Shown here piece after piece: positions 31,011 to 40,482 of a stretch of DNA of 64,000 nt (the first letter of the stretch is position 1; each line of letters begins with the position of its first letter). Below the pieces are notes generated by a model, which did no database searches, was not told the DNA's origin, and was given only the letters and a program-made list of their open reading frames with translations. The DNA comes from Sphingomonas asaccharolytica NBRC 15499. GTDB lineage: Bacteria; Pseudomonadota; Alphaproteobacteria; Sphingomonadales; Sphingomonadaceae. The stretch covers positions 1 to 64,000 of the forward strand of contig NZ_BCYU01000006.1 in NCBI RefSeq assembly GCF_001598355.1, given 5' to 3'. A program made the translations under genes and the position numbers.

Positions 31011-34000
31011 ATGAGGACATTGAGAATTTCTGCGTCTGCGCTGGCACTTGCGGTCGGGCTTGCAGCGCCGGGCGTGGCTGCCGCTCAGGCTCAACCGCAA
31101 ACGGCCGCGCCTGACGCGGCGCCGCCGGCACCGGCCGACGATCAGGCCGCAGCGAGCGGTGACATCGTCGTCACCGGGGTTCGCGCATCGCTCGAGCGCT
31201 CGATCGCGATCAAGCGCAATTCCAACGGTATCGTCGACGCCATCTCGGCCGAGGATATCGGCAAATTCCCCAACACGAACCTGGCTGAATCGCTCCAGCG
31301 CATCACTGGCGTGTCGATCGACCGCGTCAATGGCGAAGGCTCGACCGTCACTGTCCGCGGGTTCGGCGCACAATATAACCTTGTCACGTTGAACGGCCGC
31401 CAGCTCGCCACATCGAATATCGTCTCGGTAGGCGGCGACCAGGGTGGCGACGGCGCGGGCGGCTTCGGTCGGTCGTTCGACTTCGCGAACCTCGCCGCGG
31501 AAGGGGTCAAGACGCTCGAAGTCTACAAGACTGGTCGCGCCGCGGTTCCGTCGGGCGGCATCGGCGCCGCGATCAACGTCGTCACCCGGCGCCCGCTCGA
31601 TGCGCGGGAAAGTGGGTTCACCGGCACGATCGGCGCGAAGGCCAGCTACGATACCAGCGCCGACGACTGCATCAGCTGCGGTAGTCACGTGACGCCGGAA
31701 GTTTCCGGCCTGCTCAGCTGGAGCGACAAGGATCAGAAGGTCGGCGTCTCGCTGTTCGGCAGCTATCAGAAGCGCAACTTCAGCGTCCCGACCGTGGCGA
31801 GCGACGACTGGAACATCCGGACCTTGTCGGATTTCCTCAATACCAACAATGGCTTCGTCAACGGCTCGACCAAGCTCAACAACGTGCCGACCAATCCGAA
31901 CGTCCTGGTCTCGGTGCCCAATGACAGCCGCTATCATTTCTCCGAGGACAGTCGCGAGCGGTTGAACGGTCAGGCGATGCTGCAATTCCGGCCGACCGAC
32001 GGGCTGACCATCACTGCCGACGGTATGTATGCGCAGCTTCGGGCATCCGAGCGCCGTTCGACCCAGTCCAACTGGTTCAACCGTCCGTTCGACGAGGTGA
32101 CGTTCGACGACGCGTCCAACGGTGTCGCGACGACCTCCTACCTTCACGAAACCATCAACGGCGTGAAGGATGAGGCGTTCGAGCAAGCCTATCGCGCACA
32201 GAAGAACCGTTTGTGGGATGTCGGTCTGAATATCGACTGGCAGGCGACCGATCGTCTGAAGTTCGTGCTCGACGGGCATCTCGGCAAGGCCGAAAGCCTG
32301 CCGGACAATCCCAATGGCCAGACCTCGACCACGGTCGCGTTCAACCTGCCGGTCGTGACCTCGCACTCGCTCACCACCACCCCGGGCGGGTTCCCGCAAC
32401 AGACGTTGACCTTCAACGACTGCGCGCCGAGCCAAACCCCGAACCACACGCCGTTCTTCAAGGGCAATTGTAACAACAAGCTCGATGCCGGCGATCTGTC
32501 GGGCGCGATCCAGCGCCAATTCGCCTCGACCCAGTCGCAGCGCATCAAGGAACTGCGGCTCGACGGCACCTGGGATCTGGGCGGTGGCAGCAAGTTCGAT
32601 TTCGGCGGCGGCTATCGCACCACCAACACGCTGCAGACCCAGTATAATACGCGTCAGGTCCTCGGCGACTGGGGCAATTCACTGCCGCCCGAGATCAATG
32701 CCGTGGCGCCGGGGCAGGTGTTCCAGTTCTGCACGGCGTGCCAGTTCACCCACAACAACCCGAACGCCGACGCCAATACTTTGGTCGCCTGGCGTACGGA
32801 GGACGCGACCAAGCTCTACAACACGCTGTACCAGCATTATATCGGCATCACGAATGACGGCGTGGGCCACCAGAACAATATCGACGCCAACAGTTTCAAC
32901 CGCGTCAAGGAAAGCATCTGGTCGGTCTATGGCCAGGTCACCTGGAACGGCACGATCGGCAACATGCAGGCGCAGCTCGTCGCCGGCGCCCGGTTCGAAA
33001 GCACCAAGGTAACGGCCCAGTCGCTGCAGCCCGTCCCGCTCGCGATCGTCTGGCAGGCGGACAACGACTTCAACATCCTCAACTCGGCCGACCGTCAAGC
33101 GCTGACATCGAAGGGCAGCTACAACAATCTGTTGCCGTCGATGGATTTCTCGATCGGCTTCACCGACAAGCTGAAGGGGCGCTTCTCTTACTCGAAGACG
33201 ATCGCGCGCGCTCCCTATGGCAGCTTGTTCGCCTCGACCACTGTCGGTGCGCCGCCGCGTCCGACCGCGATCGGTGGTACCGCGACGGGTTTTGCCAACA
33301 ATACCGATCTCAATCCGCTCGACTCGGATAACTTCGACGTCTCGCTCGAATGGTATCCGAACAAGGACAGCTATTTCTCGGTCGGCTTCTTCGACAAGCG
33401 CGTGCACAACTTCATCGGCAACACGTTGGTCAATCGCAACCTGTTCGGTTTGCGAGATCCGACATCGGCCGCTCCCGGCACGCGTTCGGGTATAGCCAAG
33501 GACCAGCTGACCAATGCGCTGCACGCCGGCATCACCGACGTGAACCTGTTCACCTATACCGCTTTGTTGCAGCAGAATAACGGCAACGTGGCGGCGGCGA
33601 ATGCAGCGTTCCAGGCGAACTATCACAATGGTGCACTCGATCAGCCTTTCGTCGACCAGACGCTGGGGGCAGTCGACATCCTTGCCGACGCCAACGACCC
33701 GCTGTTCAACTTCTCGGTCAACACGCCGATCAACAACAAGGACGCGGAGATTTACGGCGTCGAGATCGCCGGCCAGTATTTCTTCGGTCGGACCGGTTTC
33801 GGCCTCGCCGCCAGCTATACCCTGGTGCGCGGCGATGTTGGCATCGACGTGGCAGCCAATCCCAATGTCGACCAGTTCGCGCTGGTCGGTCTGTCGGACA
33901 CCGCCAACGTCACGTTGATCTATGAGAAGTACGGGATATCGGCCCGCCTGGCTTATAACTGGCGCGCCAAGTTCCTGAGCCAGCTCAACCGTGACAGCTA

Positions 34001-34202
34001 TCACAACCCGGTGTACACCGCGCCTTATGGTCAGCTCGACCTCAACGTCAGCTACGACATCACCAAGAACATCGCGGTCAGCTTCGAAGGCATCAACCTC
34101 ACCGAGGAAGGTGTCCGGACCTATGGCCGCGATCCGAGCAACACCTGGTATCTGGCCGAAGGGTCGGCCCGCTATCTGGTCGGTGCGCGCTTCAAGTTCT
34201 AA
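31011..34202 (+). CDS. TonB-dependent receptor, oligosaccharide type
   Basis: This 1063-residue receptor has a signal peptide ending near GVAAAQA and a short linker. The plug has the Xanthomonas/Caulobacter-type pattern GDIVVTGVRASLERSIAIKR, VDAISAEDIGKFPNTNLAESLQRITGVSID, TVRGFG and YNLVTLNGRQLATSN. A long barrel ends in LVGARFKF with a C-terminal Phe. Receptors of this size typically import oligosaccharides. The ATG follows GGTAGGGAGG. It shares an operator with the GH3 pair. In other genomes such receptors are usually followed by SapC, JmjC-cupin and halogenase genes, which here come only after a 5.5-kb RHS insertion. Confidence 0.92.
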   Translation: MRTLRISASALALAVGLAAPGVAAAQAQPQTAAPDAAPPAPADDQAAASGDIVVTGVRASLERSIAIKRNSNGIVDAISAEDIGKFPNTNLAESLQRITGVSIDRVNGEGSTVTVRGFGAQYNLVTLNGRQLATSNIVSVGGDQGGDGAGGFGRSFDFANLAAEGVKTLEVYKTGRAAVPSGGIGAAINVVTRRPLDARESGFTGTIGAKASYDTSADDCISCGSHVTPEVSGLLSWSDKDQKVGVSLFGSYQKRNFSVPTVASDDWNIRTLSDFLNTNNGFVNGSTKLNNVPTNPNVLVSVPNDSRYHFSEDSRERLNGQAMLQFRPTDGLTITADGMYAQLRASERRSTQSNWFNRPFDEVTFDDASNGVATTSYLHETINGVKDEAFEQAYRAQKNRLWDVGLNIDWQATDRLKFVLDGHLGKAESLPDNPNGQTSTTVAFNLPVVTSHSLTTTPGGFPQQTLTFNDCAPSQTPNHTPFFKGNCNNKLDAGDLSGAIQRQFASTQSQRIKELRLDGTWDLGGGSKFDFGGGYRTTNTLQTQYNTRQVLGDWGNSLPPEINAVAPGQVFQFCTACQFTHNNPNADANTLVAWRTEDATKLYNTLYQHYIGITNDGVGHQNNIDANSFNRVKESIWSVYGQVTWNGTIGNMQAQLVAGARFESTKVTAQSLQPVPLAIVWQADNDFNILNSADRQALTSKGSYNNLLPSMDFSIGFTDKLKGRFSYSKTIARAPYGSLFASTTVGAPPRPTAIGGTATGFANNTDLNPLDSDNFDVSLEWYPNKDSYFSVGFFDKRVHNFIGNTLVNRNLFGLRDPTSAAPGTRSGIAKDQLTNALHAGITDVNLFTYTALLQQNNGNVAAANAAFQANYHNGALDQPFVDQTLGAVDILADANDPLFNFSVNTPINNKDAEIYGVEIAGQYFFGRTGFGLAASYTLVRGDVGIDVAANPNVDQFALVGLSDTANVTLIYEKYGISARLAYNWRAKFLSQLNRDSYHNPVYTAPYGQLDLNVSYDITKNIAVSFEGINLTEEGVRTYGRDPSNTWYLAEGSARYLVGARFKF

Positions 34203-34224
34203 ACTGCCATCATGCGTTGAAGAG

Positions 34225-34286
34225 GGAGAAGGCAGTAGTTTCGGGCGACATCAAAAAGAGATCGTCGAGTAATTGCTGCCTTCTCC
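34225..34286 (+). repeat. Long-loop inverted repeat after the TBDR
   Basis: GGAGAAGGCAG (34225-34235) pairs exactly with CTGCCTTCTCC (34276-34286) across a 40-nt loop, 23 nt after the TBDR stop. No T run follows, so a classical terminator is doubtful. It could protect the receptor mRNA 3' end or mark the edge of the inserted island. Confidence 0.4.
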
Positions 34287-34433
34287 AAAGCGCCTTCCTA
34301 TAGACCGAGCCGGCGCTCAAAAAATTGAGCCCAATATGGCGGTAACTACCTAAGAATCATTGACGAACTGCCCGTTTGGGGAGCATGATCGGCCCATGAG
34401 TCGGAGGGGCCGACTTATAACAGGGAGGCGAGA

Positions 34434-34646
34434 ATGAAGCGCATATTAGCTTCAGCAATCGCATCGTGCGTTGTGTTCTGGGCAGCGGGCGCTTGGGCGG
34501 CGGAAACCGTCACCTACACCTATGATGCCAAAGGTCGCTTGATCAAAGTCGTCCATACCGGCTCGGTGAATAACGGTGTGACCACCGAATATTCACATGA
34601 TCATGCCGACAACCGCACAAATGTGAAGGTCACTGGCGCGCCGTAA
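34434..34646 (+). CDS. Small exported protein with one YD repeat
   Basis: This 70-residue protein has a Sec signal peptide (MKRILASAIASCVVFWAAGAWA). The mature part is a single RHS/YD-type unit: VTYTYDAKGRLIKVVH, then TTEYSHDHADNRTNVKV. The ribosome site GGGAGGCGAG precedes the ATG, and a short leader hairpin (34389-34413, TCGGCCC/GGGCCGA) lies upstream. It resembles a minimal RHS fragment and immediately precedes the large RHS gene, so it could be a helper or a relic of duplication. Confidence 0.7.
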   Translation: MKRILASAIASCVVFWAAGAWAAETVTYTYDAKGRLIKVVHTGSVNNGVTTEYSHDHADNRTNVKVTGAP

Positions 34647-34843
34647 GGCAAATGCCTCTGTCGGCCGGTGCGTGCGACCGGCGCAAGCTCCAATAGGTCT
34701 GCGATTTGGGCAGGGCCTGAGTGCAATAGATCAAAACGATTTGGCTCTCGCCGGCATGTATCTGCCGGTTCGAGGGGTCGTGCGCCTGTGCGGGCCTGAG
34801 ATCGCGATGCGTGTCCCGAAGAACTCGAACCTTAGGAGAGTTT
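34647..34843. other. Spacer before the RHS gene
   Basis: This 197-bp stretch carries small hairpins, including GCCGGT/ACCGGC right after the short YD gene and CCGGCA/TGCCGG at 34751-34768, and ends in the TAGGAGAG ribosome site of the RHS gene. I see no gene or clear promoter in it. Confidence 0.3.
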
Positions 34844-37800
34844 ATGGCCAACAATGTGCGACGTGCAGCGACACTCCTAACATTAATGACGGGCTCCGCA
34901 ATTTGTCGGCCAGCGTTCGCACAAACTATTCTCACCACGCCTCCGCCGGTACAAAGTCCCATCGACGAAAATGGTGTCAACGTCTCGACCGGTCAGTTCA
35001 CGTACACGACCGAGCCAATCGTGGTTGGAGACCCGGCAACGGGTATTTCCGAGACGAGAACGATCATCGGGAAAAACTACACCGATACGCTGGTCGGTTA
35101 TCTCACCACGACTGGTGGTACAGGCACTGTAAGCGCAGTCGTCGACGGTCGGACCCACGTTTTTAATATCGTGGGAGGCGGTTATACGCCGGTTACGCTT
35201 GATGGCTTTACGCTTTCATCCAACACCCTCACGGCGCCCGACGGGACGAAATACGTATTCGGAGGCCCGTCGCCGATCGACGGCCAGAATTACCTCGGTC
35301 TGAGCTCCGTCACTTATCCCAATGGGAAAGTACTTACATATTATTATAGCTCAGCTTCGATAAGCGGTCATACCGCTTACAGACCACAGTCCGTGACGAG
35401 CAATACAGGATATCATGCTAAGATTACCTATCAGGGGAATGCGCTGTATAACCTGACTGATATTCCTAAATGGCAATACGCGATAATGATTGACGACATG
35501 AATCAGCTCGCTGATCCGTGCGACGTCACCGTCAACATGTGCAACCTCGATCTAAATAACCAGAGAAAATACCCGAGATTGGCGACAGGTTCGTTGACTC
35601 AGACAGGTACGGCTTACGCCGATAGCGATGGAAACAATACAAGCTTTTCGATGGATTCAACGGGCCGAATCGCGTCGGTAACCCCGCCGGGATCAAGTTT
35701 AGCGGCGACTTCGATCGGATATGGCAGCACATTTATTGACAGTGCTTACGCCGTAACGTCGATTACAAAATACGACACACACACAAATCCGAATACCGGC
35801 TACTCAGATTTGTTTCAATATTATATTACGAACTATACGTACGTCGATTCGACTGGCACGCGGACCGTTACTGCAACAACTGGAAGTTCATCCAAAATTT
35901 ATACAATAGATATATCAAAAAAGCTTGTTCTGTCCTACACGGATGCGATAGGTCGAAAGACATCATATTCTTACAATGCGAATAATCTGATATCGAGGGT
36001 AACATATCCGGAGTTGGATTACAGAGAATACGCGTACGACGCGAGGGGAAATCTTACTTCTGTAACGTACACTCCTAAACCGGCATCTGGTCAAAGTCCG
36101 TTTGTCGAGGCCTCCGCATCCTATCCGACCTCGTGCGCCAATCCCCTCACATGCAACAAGCCTTCGTCGACGACGGACGCTAAGGGCAACGTCACCGATT
36201 ACACCTATGATCCCACGCATGGTGGAGTGCTGACTGTTACCCTGCCGGCCGCAGCAGTCGGTGGCGTACGTCCGCAGACGCGCTTTAGCTACGTTCAGTT
36301 GGATCAAAATGGCAGCTCGAGTTCTTCGGGCGTCTATGTCCTGTCGACCGTCTCGCGATGCCGCACCACGTCCACCTGCGTTGGGACCGCAGACGAAACC
36401 AAAACCAGTTATACCTACGGTCGCAATCTCCTTGTCACGTCCCTTACCGTTTCGGCCGGTGACGGGTCGGTGAGTTCAACGCAGACCTTCACCTACGACG
36501 ATGTCGGGAACCGGATATCCGCGGATGGTCCGCTTGCGGGATCAGCGGATACGACGCTTAGCAAATTCAGTTTTAGCCGCAGGCCGGTCGCGATCCTTTC
36601 GCCTGATCCGGACGGTGCCGGCCCAGCCAAGGCTAGAGCTGTCCGCCTCACCTACAATGGCCTCGAGAAGATCTCCAAAACCGAGATCGGCACGGCCGAT
36701 GGGCTAAATGCATCCGGGCTATCCAATTTTACCATCGCGCAGACCGAAGATTTCGATTTTGATTCGGCCGGCAGGCCCCTTCGCGATACCAAATCAGCGG
36801 GCGGGACTGTTTATTCCATTGCTCAATTTAGCTATGACGACACCTTCGGCAGGTTGCAGTGTTCTACCACCAGGATGAACCCGAGCGGATGGTCGTCCCT
36901 TACCACGGATGCTTGCACGGCTCAGTCGGGAAGTTTCGGCTCGGACCGCATCGTTCGGACCACGTATGATGCGGCAGGACAGCTGACCAACGTCACGTCC
37001 GGGTACGGAACGCCAGAGGCTTCAACCGAGGTGACAGCCTATACCGGGAACGGGCAGGTATCATCTGTGACGGATGCAGAGGGTAACAAGACCAGTTATA
37101 CCTATGACGGGTTCAACCGGCTGGTGAAAACTCAATACCCCTCGACCACCAAAGGCTCGGGCGTCAGTTCGACGACCGACTATGAGCAGTTCACCTATGA
37201 CGCCAACGGTAACGTTACGAACAAGCGGCTGCGCGATGGCGGCACGATTGCCTTCGCGATCGACAATCTCAACCGCGTGACGTCGCGCACGGAGAATGGT
37301 TCGCTGAGCCGGCAATATGGCTATAATCTCTTCGGCCAGCTGACCAGCTCGAGCTGGGCGGGCGGCAGCTCGCCCGAAACGCTCGGCTACGATGCGCTCG
37401 GTCGGTTGACCTCGCGCGTGCAGCCTTACACGACGCTCAATTATCAGTACGATGCCGCCGGCCGCCGCACGCGAGTAACTTGGCCCGATGGGCTCTACGT
37501 CAGTTACAATTATAACCCATTGAACGAGATGACGACCGTCCTTGAGAATGGGGTAACGACGCTCGCCACCTACGGTTATGACGATCTAGGACGCCGCACG
37601 AGCCTGACGCGGGGCAACGGTGTGGCGACGTACTATAGCTATGACGGCGTATCGCGCTTGACCTGCCTGCGGCTCGATCTCGCCGGCGGCGGCACGCTCG
37701 ACTGCAATCCGACCGCGAGTGGTCAGGACAATGCGATCACCTTCGGCTACAATCCTGCGGGTCAGATCGTGTCGCGTCTAAGCGCGAACACAGCTTATGG

Positions 37801-39064
37801 CTGGACGGGGAGCGTGAACGTCAACCGCCCCTACACAGCGAACGGGCTCAACCAATACACCGCGTCGGGCAGCGTGAATCTGGGCTATGACGGGCGGGGC
37901 AATCTCAACGCTTCCGGCAGCTCGACCTATGGATATGATGCGGTCAACCACCTCATTACTACCAATGGTGCCGCCAGCACTCTGGAATATGGCTCGCTCG
38001 ACGAGCTGCAGGGGTACAACCTCTCATCCACTTATCCCCGGTTCGCCAGTGACGGCGGCAACATCGTCGGAGAGTATCTGTGGGGTGTGTCGGCCAACCC
38101 GCAGCGCCGCTATGTTTACGGCGCCGGTACAGACGAGCCGCTAGTTTGGTACGAAGGCCCGGGCACGACCGACAAACGTTGGTTCGTAGCTGATGAGCGC
38201 GGCTCTGTGGTGGCTGTTACTAATGCCAGCGGCAGCGCCACCAGCATCAATACTTATGATGAATATGGCATCCCTGCCGCGGGCAACCAGGGGCGGTTCC
38301 AATATACTGGTCAAACCTGGCTGCCAGAGGTGGGCCTCTATTACTACAAGGCGCGAATGTATTCGCCGACGCTTGGCCGGTTCATGCAGACCGATCCCAT
38401 CGGCTATGGTGATGGAATGAACTGGTATAATTATGCCAAGAGCGACCCGGTGAATGGCAGGGATCCGTCAGGAACTGATGGCGTATGGAACGGCCCCCCC
38501 CCTGAGATCCATGGCGTTCAAACCTGCGCAGATCGTGGAGACTGTGCGCAGGGCTTTGGTGATAGCCCGTGGCGCTTTCCGGGAACGCCAGAAAGCAATG
38601 GCCGAGGGCAACCTGCGCCCCCGCTACCTACGCCGGGGCTAGGCGTGAACAAGGATTGTGGGCCTACCTTAACCCGCGTCTTAAAGGGAAATGCATCGTT
38701 CATCGGTAAGCCCGGTGGTTTTAGTACACCAAATGCACCCGTGCCGGTCGCGGCCGGTTCCGCCGCCGTCATCGACAGCCAATTCGGAGGGCGGGCTATG
38801 CTAAATACCTATAGGGCTCAGATATCCGGTAGAACAGTGACCGGGCTTCCGGTAATCGATAATCTCCTTCCGGATCTATTTACCGGCGTTACAGATATCA
38901 TTGGAGGAAAATCCCCCATTGCAGGCATGAATGTACGCGACGCGTTGCAATCAGAATATCCGGGCACGGTTATTATTGAGCTACCTAGCGCGAGCGATGA
39001 CGGCGGGGTTCAATTGATTGATTTCTCCGTCCCTGCTCTCGCACAGTGCCCGACCGCGAAGTGA
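34844..39064 (+). CDS. Secreted RHS-repeat protein with a variable C-terminal (toxin-like) domain
   Basis: The protein has 1406 residues. A Sec signal peptide (about 1-27, ending RPAFAQ) is followed by NGVNVSTGQFTYTTEPIVVG and a long series of YD repeats (for example TDYTYDPTHGG, TSYTYDGFNRLVK, YGYDDLGRRTSLTR). The RHS core is at about residues 1149-1210 (RFQYTGQTWLPEVGLYYYKA, YSPTLGRFMQTDPIGYGDG, WYNYAKSDPVNGRDPSG). After DPSG a 196-residue C-terminal domain begins, with no family I recognise and AT-richer codons. RHS shells wrap and deliver such toxins in polymorphic toxin systems. The ATG at 34844 follows TAGGAGAG. No T6SS gene (VgrG, PAAR, Hcp) is nearby, so Sec export is the probable route. 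Confidence 0.88.
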   Translation: MANNVRRAATLLTLMTGSAICRPAFAQTILTTPPPVQSPIDENGVNVSTGQFTYTTEPIVVGDPATGISETRTIIGKNYTDTLVGYLTTTGGTGTVSAVVDGRTHVFNIVGGGYTPVTLDGFTLSSNTLTAPDGTKYVFGGPSPIDGQNYLGLSSVTYPNGKVLTYYYSSASISGHTAYRPQSVTSNTGYHAKITYQGNALYNLTDIPKWQYAIMIDDMNQLADPCDVTVNMCNLDLNNQRKYPRLATGSLTQTGTAYADSDGNNTSFSMDSTGRIASVTPPGSSLAATSIGYGSTFIDSAYAVTSITKYDTHTNPNTGYSDLFQYYITNYTYVDSTGTRTVTATTGSSSKIYTIDISKKLVLSYTDAIGRKTSYSYNANNLISRVTYPELDYREYAYDARGNLTSVTYTPKPASGQSPFVEASASYPTSCANPLTCNKPSSTTDAKGNVTDYTYDPTHGGVLTVTLPAAAVGGVRPQTRFSYVQLDQNGSSSSSGVYVLSTVSRCRTTSTCVGTADETKTSYTYGRNLLVTSLTVSAGDGSVSSTQTFTYDDVGNRISADGPLAGSADTTLSKFSFSRRPVAILSPDPDGAGPAKARAVRLTYNGLEKISKTEIGTADGLNASGLSNFTIAQTEDFDFDSAGRPLRDTKSAGGTVYSIAQFSYDDTFGRLQCSTTRMNPSGWSSLTTDACTAQSGSFGSDRIVRTTYDAAGQLTNVTSGYGTPEASTEVTAYTGNGQVSSVTDAEGNKTSYTYDGFNRLVKTQYPSTTKGSGVSSTTDYEQFTYDANGNVTNKRLRDGGTIAFAIDNLNRVTSRTENGSLSRQYGYNLFGQLTSSSWAGGSSPETLGYDALGRLTSRVQPYTTLNYQYDAAGRRTRVTWPDGLYVSYNYNPLNEMTTVLENGVTTLATYGYDDLGRRTSLTRGNGVATYYSYDGVSRLTCLRLDLAGGGTLDCNPTASGQDNAITFGYNPAGQIVSRLSANTAYGWTGSVNVNRPYTANGLNQYTASGSVNLGYDGRGNLNASGSSTYGYDAVNHLITTNGAASTLEYGSLDELQGYNLSSTYPRFASDGGNIVGEYLWGVSANPQRRYVYGAGTDEPLVWYEGPGTTDKRWFVADERGSVVAVTNASGSATSINTYDEYGIPAAGNQGRFQYTGQTWLPEVGLYYYKARMYSPTLGRFMQTDPIGYGDGMNWYNYAKSDPVNGRDPSGTDGVWNGPPPEIHGVQTCADRGDCAQGFGDSPWRFPGTPESNGRGQPAPPLPTPGLGVNKDCGPTLTRVLKGNASFIGKPGGFSTPNAPVPVAAGSAAVIDSQFGGRAMLNTYRAQISGRTVTGLPVIDNLLPDLFTGVTDIIGGKSPIAGMNVRDALQSEYPGTVIIELPSASDDGGVQLIDFSVPALAQCPTAK

Positions 39065-39074
39065 AGAGGCAAAC

Positions 39075-39653
39075 GTGAATAGATACAGCGTAATTTTGGC
39101 TGCAGCGATGCCGGTATTTTTGGTATTAACGGCCGCGCGCAATGATCATGCGTGGCCTATCATTTCAAGCAGCATATTTTCCATGAGAGTTAATGACGCG
39201 GATAAAGATGCTGTTGGGTTCGATAGGATCGTTAAAGATGTGAATGGGAAGGATGCCTACAGGATAGTGTGTGGAACTCCTTTCTATCAAAAATCAAAGT
39301 CAATAAGCTTCTCTGGAGTGGCCCAGTGCTATTTATTCTCAGTCAGAGACGGTGGTATAGGGGATAATCTTTTGTCACGTGATCCGTCATCTGATTGGAA
39401 TAATAGGGGCCGATTTTTGGCTTCTGCGTTAAAGGATGGATGTGCGAGAGATGCGTTGTTTGGACGCCGCCGGTATTTTGGACTAAGGGGTCTTGAGCTG
39501 ATAATAAGCGTGTCAGATATAAGTATAAAAGGAGATAAGATTAAATCTTATACGCTATCCGCCTATACTCATAGAAAAATGGCTAACGTTACTTCATATG
39601 TAGTTGAAGATTCCTATAAACCAAAATGGTATTACCATAATAGCTGTTTTTAA
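39075..39653 (+). CDS. Exported protein of unknown function, candidate immunity partner of the RHS
   Basis: This 192-residue protein starts at GTG (39075) after GAAGAGG, 10 nt past the RHS stop. It has an N-terminal hydrophobic segment (NRYSVILAAAMPVFLVLTAA) that is probably a signal peptide or anchor. The rest is polar with four Cys residues (IVCGTP, AQCYLF, KDGCARD, HNSCF), suggesting an oxidised periplasmic fold. Base composition is clearly AT-richer than the flanking operons. I do not recognise a family. Its position directly after the variable RHS tail is where immunity genes usually lie; if so, the toxin acts in the periplasm. It might instead be an extra effector. Confidence 0.65.
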   Translation: MNRYSVILAAAMPVFLVLTAARNDHAWPIISSSIFSMRVNDADKDAVGFDRIVKDVNGKDAYRIVCGTPFYQKSKSISFSGVAQCYLFSVRDGGIGDNLLSRDPSSDWNNRGRFLASALKDGCARDALFGRRRYFGLRGLELIISVSDISIKGDKIKSYTLSAYTHRKMANVTSYVVEDSYKPKWYYHNSCF

Positions 39654-39768
39654 TTGAATTTCGATATGATAGTTCGTGACAAGGCAGACTTGCTTTTCGT
39701 CGATCACGTAGGCCTTTGCGCTTTTACGCGCTGCACAAGCGGCCTTCTTCGTCTAAGAACTGGTAACG

Positions 39769-40482
39769 ATGGCGAATCCCGTCCTTCTCAACAATGTCGA
39801 CCATGCCGATCTGCGGGTCGTGCTCGACCGTGGCGCCGCTTATGGCGATGCCGTCAACCAGACGATGGTGTTCGCCACCGAATTCGAAGAATTGCAGCGC
39901 GAATATGCGATCCTGTTCCGGCGCGATCCCGCCGGCGCCTATCGCGCGACCGTCCTGCTCGGGTTCGACGCCGATGAGAATCTCTATCTCGACGGCACAC
40001 GTTGGGACGCGCGCTATATCCCCGCGCTGATGAGCCGCGGCCCCTTCTCGATCGGGGTGCCGCCGGACGGCGTCGCCGGCGAACCGATGATCCATATCGA
40101 CCCGTCGCATCCGCGCGTGCGCCAGGGCGGTGAGGGCGCCGCGATCTTCCTCGACCATGGCGGCAATGCGCCGTTGCTCGATCACGTTTCGGCCGCCTTG
40201 CAGCGCGTCTATGTCGGATCGCAAGTCGCGCCCGCCATGTTCGCCGCGTTCGAAGCGCATGGGTTGATCCAACCGGTCGAGTTGCGGATAGAGACTGAGG
40301 ACGGACGCCGCTTCACCGTGCCCGATGGCTATACGATCGCGCAGGACCGCCTTGCCGCGCTCGATGGTGCCGAGCTTGCCGCGCTGCATCGCGACGATTT
40401 CCTGCGGCCGGCGGTCTGGGCGGCATCCTCGCTCGGCAACATCACGGCCTTGGTCGAGCGCAAGCGGCGCCGTGATGGCTGA
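39769..40482 (+). CDS. SapC family protein
   Basis: This 237-residue protein has the SapC-family layout: an N-terminal LLNNVDHADLRVV, MVFATEFEELQREYAILFRRDP, GFDADENLYLDG, YIPALMSRGPF and a C-terminal alpha region. No signal peptide is seen. SapC relatives are named after a Campylobacter surface-layer gene, but in TBDR loci of sphingomonads, Caulobacter and Xanthomonas they sit beside JmjC cupins and halogenases and their activity is unknown. It overlaps the next gene by 8 nt. No strong promoter or ribosome site is visible upstream, in keeping with a former position right behind the TBDR. Confidence 0.85.
   Translation: MANPVLLNNVDHADLRVVLDRGAAYGDAVNQTMVFATEFEELQREYAILFRRDPAGAYRATVLLGFDADENLYLDGTRWDARYIPALMSRGPFSIGVPPDGVAGEPMIHIDPSHPRVRQGGEGAAIFLDHGGNAPLLDHVSAALQRVYVGSQVAPAMFAAFEAHGLIQPVELRIETEDGRRFTVPDGYTIAQDRLAALDGAELAALHRDDFLRPAVWAASSLGNITALVERKRRRDG

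Noticed and set aside
34434..39064. YD repeats considered as a CRISPR-like or tandem DNA repeat array
   Set aside because: The repeats are conserved only at protein level with variable spacing; no exact direct repeats or spacers were seen.
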